In this document: piece after piece, positions 6,122-9,286 of the stretch | Layout of the letters: every line of letters begins with the position of its first letter | Numbering within the stretch: the stretch's first letter is position 1 | NCBI GenBank assembly: GCA_029009035.1 | Contig: JAQXJQ010000107.1 | Coordinates: forward strand, 1 to 9,286 | DNA length: 9,286 nt | Source of the DNA: Oscillospiraceae bacterium | Lineage (GTDB): Bacteria; Bacillota; Clostridia; Oscillospirales; Oscillospiraceae | Reading direction: 5' to 3' | Made by a program: the position numbers and the translations under genes | The notes under the pieces: generated by a model | The model's input: only the letters and a program-made list of their open reading frames with translations | Databases searched by the model: none | Told to the model about the DNA's origin: nothing

Positions 6122-6973
6122 ATGTCTGACCCCATTATCAAAACAGAACAGCTCACCTTCCGCTACACCACAGAGGAAGGAGTGGCCCCCGTTGTGCTGG
6201 ACGGGCTGAACATCGCCATTGAGGCGGGCAGCTTTGTGGCCGTTCTGGGCCACAACGGCTCAGGCAAGTCCACCCTGGCCAAGCACATGAACGCCATCCT
6301 GCTGCCCTCCGGCGGCAAGGTGTATGTGGCCGGGATGGACACCGCCGACGAAGATCTGCTGCTGGACATCCGGCGGCAGGTGGGCATGGTGTTCCAGAAC
6401 CCGGATAACCAGATCGTCGCCAGCGTGGTGGAGGACGATGTGGCCTTCGGCCCGGAAAATCTGGGTGTTCCTTCCGCGGAGATCCGCCGCAGAGTGGACG
6501 AGGCCCTCGCTCAGGTGGGCATGACCGCCTATACCCGCCACGCTCCCCACCTGCTCTCCGGCGGGCAGAAGCAGCGCATCGCCATCGCCGGCGTGCTGGC
6601 CATTGAGCCCAGGTGCATCGTGCTGGACGAGCCCACCGCCATGCTGGACCCCGTGGGCCGCCGGGAGGTGCTGGACACCGTGCGCCGCCTCAACCGGGAA
6701 AAGGGCATCACCGTGGTCCTCATCACCCACCACATGGATGAGGCGGCACAGGCCGACCGGGTCATCGTGATGAACGACGGCCATGTGGCGTCCGACGGAA
6801 AGCCCGCCGATATCTTCTGCGATGTGGAAGGCCTGCGCTCGCTGGGTCTGGAAGTGCCCGAACCGGTGGCCTTGATGCACGAGCTTCGTCAGACGGGTCT
6901 CGACCTGCCCCTGAGCGTACTCACCGTAGAGGAGTGCGCCGCCGCCCTGTACCCCATCTTGACAAATCACTGA
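6122..6973 (+). CDS. ecfA1: Energy-coupling factor transporter ATPase EcfA1
   Basis: One of the two ATPases that power an ECF-type importer of vitamins or other micronutrients at the cytoplasmic face of the membrane. The protein has 283 residues, normal for the family. Motifs in order: Walker A GHNGSGKST (43-51), Q-loop FQNPDNQ (91-97), signature LSGGQKQ (145-151), Walker B CIVLDEPT (165-172) and the switch His203 in ITHH. The FQNPDNQ form and the order before a second, paired ATPase identify it as the A1 (CbiO1) subunit. The ATG is preceded by a short GAGG 8 nt away. It lies between the methyltransferase gene (12 nt) and ecfA2 (10 nt). Confidence 0.96.
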   Translation: MSDPIIKTEQLTFRYTTEEGVAPVVLDGLNIAIEAGSFVAVLGHNGSGKSTLAKHMNAILLPSGGKVYVAGMDTADEDLLLDIRRQVGMVFQNPDNQIVASVVEDDVAFGPENLGVPSAEIRRRVDEALAQVGMTAYTRHAPHLLSGGQKQRIAIAGVLAIEPRCIVLDEPTAMLDPVGRREVLDTVRRLNREKGITVVLITHHMDEAAQADRVIVMNDGHVASDGKPADIFCDVEGLRSLGLEVPEPVALMHELRQTGLDLPLSVLTVEECAAALYPILTNH

Positions 6974-6983
6974 GGAATGTTCT

Positions 6984-7847
6984 ATGCCCATTCTTGAAAC
7001 CAGAAAACTGACTCACATCTACAGCCAGGGCACCCCCTTTGAGCATCTGGCTTTGGATCAGGTGGATCTCTCCGTGGAGCAGGGAGAGTACCTGGCCATC
7101 ATCGGCCGCACCGGCTCCGGCAAGTCCACCATGATTCAGCATCTCAACGGCCTTTTGAAGCCCACCTCCGGCGAAGTGCTCTTTGAAGGCGAGGACCTCT
7201 GGTCCACCAAAGAGCGCACCCGTCAGGTGCGGTTTCAGGTGGGTCTGGTGTTCCAGTACCCGGAGTACCAGCTTTTTGAGGAGACCGTGTACAAGGACAT
7301 CTCCTTCGGCCCCAAAAACATGGGGCTTGACGAGGATGAGATCGACCGCCGTGTTCGCCGCTCCGCCCAATTCGTGGGTCTGGACGCGGAGCTGCTGGAT
7401 AAATCGCCCTTTGAGCTGTCCGGCGGTCAGAAGCGCAGGGTGGCCATCGCGGGCGTGATCGCCATGGAGCCCAAGGTGCTCATTCTGGACGAGCCCACCG
7501 CGGGACTGGACCCCGCCGGTTCCGCCCAGATCCTGGAGAACATCCGCACCTACCACAAGGAGCAGAACGCCTCCATCATTCTGGTCAGCCACTCCATGGA
7601 CGAGGTGGCCCGGGAGGCCCAGCGCCTTGTGGTGTTCCGGGACGGCACCACTCCCTTCTCCGGCGCACCTGCCGAGGTCTTTACCCACGGCGAGGAGCTG
7701 GAGGCCATGGGTCTGGGCGTTCCCGCCATGACCCGCCTGTTTACCCGCCTGCGCGCCATGGGCGTGGACATCTCCACCCCCGTCTATACCGTCCCCCAGG
7801 CCAGGGAGGCCATTCTGGCCGCACTCAGAGAAAAGGGGGCGATGTGA
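6984..7847 (+). CDS. ecfA2: Energy-coupling factor transporter ATPase EcfA2
   Basis: Second ATPase of the ECF module, expected to form a heterodimer with EcfA1 and bind EcfT. The protein has 287 residues. Motifs: Walker A GRTGSGKST (41-49), Q-loop FQYPEYQLFE (90-99), signature LSGGQKRR (145-152), Walker B VLILDEPT (165-172), D-loop AGLDP and switch His203 in VSHS. The FQYPEYQLFE form is typical of A2 subunits and separates it from its upstream paralogue. The ribosome binding site GAGGA overlaps the ecfA1 stop codon, indicating coupled translation. The stop is immediately followed by the ecfT start. Confidence 0.96.
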   Translation: MPILETRKLTHIYSQGTPFEHLALDQVDLSVEQGEYLAIIGRTGSGKSTMIQHLNGLLKPTSGEVLFEGEDLWSTKERTRQVRFQVGLVFQYPEYQLFEETVYKDISFGPKNMGLDEDEIDRRVRRSAQFVGLDAELLDKSPFELSGGQKRRVAIAGVIAMEPKVLILDEPTAGLDPAGSAQILENIRTYHKEQNASIILVSHSMDEVAREAQRLVVFRDGTTPFSGAPAEVFTHGEELEAMGLGVPAMTRLFTRLRAMGVDISTPVYTVPQAREAILAALREKGAM

Positions 7848-8654
7848 ATGGCACTGAAAGACATTACCATGGGGCAGTACTTCCCCGGCAGCTCTCCCAT
7901 TCACCGTCTTGACCCCCGGGCCAAACTGGTGGCGCTGCTGTGCTACATCGTAGCGCTGTTTCTGGCCAAGTGGTTCGTCACCTACGCCATCGTCCTGGGC
8001 GCTCTGGTGCTGGTGGTCGTTCTGTCCACCGTCAAGCCCAAGGCCCTGCTGCGGGGCATGAAGCCGGTGGTCTTTTTGCTCATCTTTACCGGCCTTCTGA
8101 ATATGTTCTATACACCGGGGCGCACACTGGTGTCCTTCTGGGTGTTCACCATCACCTACGAGGGCGTGCTCCATGCCTTTTTCATGGTGGTGCGCATCCT
8201 CATGCTCATCAGCTGTACCTTCCTGCTCACCTACACCACCTCCCCTCTGGCCCTCACCGACGGTCTGGAGAGTCTGCTCTCCCCGCTGAAGAAGCTCAAG
8301 GTCCCCGTCCACGAGCTGGCCATGATGATGTCCATTGCGCTGCGTTTTATCCCCACCCTCATCGAGGAGACAGACAAGATCATGTCCGCACAGCGGGCCC
8401 GCGGCGCAGACTTCGACTCCGGCAATCTGATCCAGAAGGCGAAAGCCCTCATTCCCCTGCTGGTCCCCCTGTTCATCTCCGCCTTCCGGCGGGCAGATGA
8501 GCTGGCCACCGCCATGGAATGCCGCTGCTATCACGGCGGAACGGGCCGCACCCGCATGAACAAGCTCTCCTTCCGTCCTGCCGACGGCGTATTCATGGCC
8601 CTGGCGCTGGCGCTGGCGGTGGGCGTGGGTATTCTGGCTCACGCCGGCCTGTAA
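7848..8654 (+). CDS. ecfT: Energy-coupling factor transmembrane protein EcfT
   Basis: Membrane subunit that transmits ATP-driven movement from EcfA1/A2 to an exchangeable substrate-binding S component. The protein has 268 residues, with hydrophobic segments at about 26-40, 42-61, 73-88, 108-129 and 245-265. The two cytoplasmic coupling motifs that dock in the ATPase grooves are present: AQRARGAD (181-188) and AMECRCYHGG (222-231). The second has Cys where the commonest form has Ala before Arg (ARCY), a conservative change. The start codon directly abuts the ecfA2 stop with AAAGGGGG (7833-7839) upstream. No S component gene is in the window, so this is probably a group II shared module serving several S proteins. 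Confidence 0.95.
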   Translation: MALKDITMGQYFPGSSPIHRLDPRAKLVALLCYIVALFLAKWFVTYAIVLGALVLVVVLSTVKPKALLRGMKPVVFLLIFTGLLNMFYTPGRTLVSFWVFTITYEGVLHAFFMVVRILMLISCTFLLTYTTSPLALTDGLESLLSPLKKLKVPVHELAMMMSIALRFIPTLIEETDKIMSAQRARGADFDSGNLIQKAKALIPLLVPLFISAFRRADELATAMECRCYHGGTGRTRMNKLSFRPADGVFMALALALAVGVGILAHAGL

Positions 8655-8679
8655 TTCTCTCGTGAAAGGCGGCAATGCC

Positions 8680-9286
8680 ATGGAAAAGCGTAATATCGCC
8701 CTGCGTCTGAGCTATACCGGCACGGCCTATCATGGCTGGCAGATCCAGAAAAACGCTGTCAGCGTGGCGGAAACCCTGGAAAAAGCCCTGTCCTATGTGG
8801 TTGACCACCCGGTGAAGGTCACCGGAGCCGGACGCACCGACGCCGGCGTCCACGCCCGGGTCTATGTGGCAAACTTCCGCACCACCTCCGGCATCCCGCT
8901 GGAGAAGCTTCCCCTGGCGGTCAACACCCGCCTGCCCGATGACATTGTGGTGTCCAAGGCCACCCGGGTCAGCGACGACTTCAACGCCATCGGTTCCTGC
9001 CTCAAAAAGGAATACACCTATCAGATCTACAACTCCCGCATCCGGGACCCCTTCTATGTGAACCGGGTGTGGTTCTATCCCCGGATCCTGGACGAGCGCA
9101 TCATGGCCGAGGCCGCCGCGCAGTTTGTGGGCACCCACGACTTCGCCGCCGTGCGCTCCGTGGGAACCGAGACCCGCACCACGGTGCGCACCGTCCACTA
9201 CTTTGAAGTGGAGCGTAAGGGTGATCTCATCAACTGCCGCGTCTGCGCCGACGGATTTCTCTACAACATGGTGCGCGCCATGGTGG
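8680..9286 (+). CDS. truA: tRNA pseudouridine synthase A (partial, C-terminus missing)
   Basis: Converts uridines 38-40 in the anticodon stem-loop of many tRNAs to pseudouridine; cytoplasmic. 202 residues are in the window; the family is about 245-270, so roughly 50 are cut off by the right edge. The start is MEKRNIALRLSYTGTAYHGW. The catalytic aspartate is Asp54 in GAGRTDAGVHA (49-59). Later conserved elements KKEYTY, TRTTVRTV and ADGFLYNMVRAMV are present. The ATG at 8680 has GAAAGGCGG upstream; an out-of-frame ATG at 8675 is ignored. It follows ecfT by 25 nt, in the order ecfA1-ecfA2-ecfT-truA that is common in Firmicutes. Confidence 0.96.
   Translation, partial: MEKRNIALRLSYTGTAYHGWQIQKNAVSVAETLEKALSYVVDHPVKVTGAGRTDAGVHARVYVANFRTTSGIPLEKLPLAVNTRLPDDIVVSKATRVSDDFNAIGSCLKKEYTYQIYNSRIRDPFYVNRVWFYPRILDERIMAEAAAQFVGTHDFAAVRSVGTETRTTVRTVHYFEVERKGDLINCRVCADGFLYNMVRAMV

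Noticed and set aside
5192..6253. Minus-strand open frame of 353 codons opposite the methyltransferase gene
   Set aside because: Antisense shadow with Gly/His-rich product; it would also run through the strongest promoter in the window.
6921..8681. Minus-strand open frame of 586 codons opposite ecfA2 and ecfT
   Set aside because: Same Gly/His/Gln-rich composition with no domain, antisense to two genes with complete motifs; a shadow of codon bias.

Overview
The window looks like chromosomal DNA from a GC-rich, Gram-positive anaerobe of the Clostridia, most likely the Oscillospiraceae/Flavonifractor-Oscillibacter group. The clues are strong GGAGG-type ribosome binding sites, a C/G-rich third codon position in most genes, a lipoprotein-type solute-binding protein with a Pro/Ser/Thr-rich linker, and the Firmicutes-typical order ecfA1-ecfA2-ecfT-truA. 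The taxonomic guess comes from general resemblance, not from a marker gene.

Left part (1-2027, minus strand): the start of a peptide/nickel-type ABC importer operon. It has a lipid-anchored substrate-binding protein, a strong intercistronic stem-loop, and then the N-terminal part of the first permease, which runs off the left edge. A probable promoter with an extended -10 lies at 2103-2130. Centre-left (2224-4380, plus strand): a two-gene unit diverging from the ABC operon, encoding a 12-helix MFS transporter of the SUT/SLC45/GPH-like type and, 3 nt later, a membrane-anchored glycerophosphodiester phosphodiesterase. It ends in a 16-bp perfect stem terminator that also serves the converging gene.

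Centre (4449-5245): a single minus-strand tyrosine-phosphatase-like gene, clearly richer in A+T than its neighbours and probably acquired. Its active-site loop has Phe where the usual His precedes the catalytic Cys. The 209 bp upstream carry its weak promoter and a near-consensus plus-strand promoter.

Right part (5246-9286, plus strand): an apparent operon of an RlmI/RlmK-like SAM methyltransferase, the two ATPases and transmembrane coupling protein of a group II energy-coupling factor (ECF) vitamin transporter, and truA (tRNA pseudouridine synthase), cut by the right edge. The gaps are 12, 10, 0 and 25 nt and no internal terminator is visible. No S component is present, as expected for a shared ECF module whose substrate-binding subunits are encoded elsewhere.

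Most of the window is ordinary, conserved metabolism and transport. I see no CRISPR array, mobile element, rRNA or tRNA gene, and no convincing new defence or biosynthetic system. The points that merit a second look are the intercistronic hairpin, the foreign-looking phosphatase with its altered active site, the methyltransferase at the head of the ECF-truA operon, and the transporter-phosphodiesterase pair.
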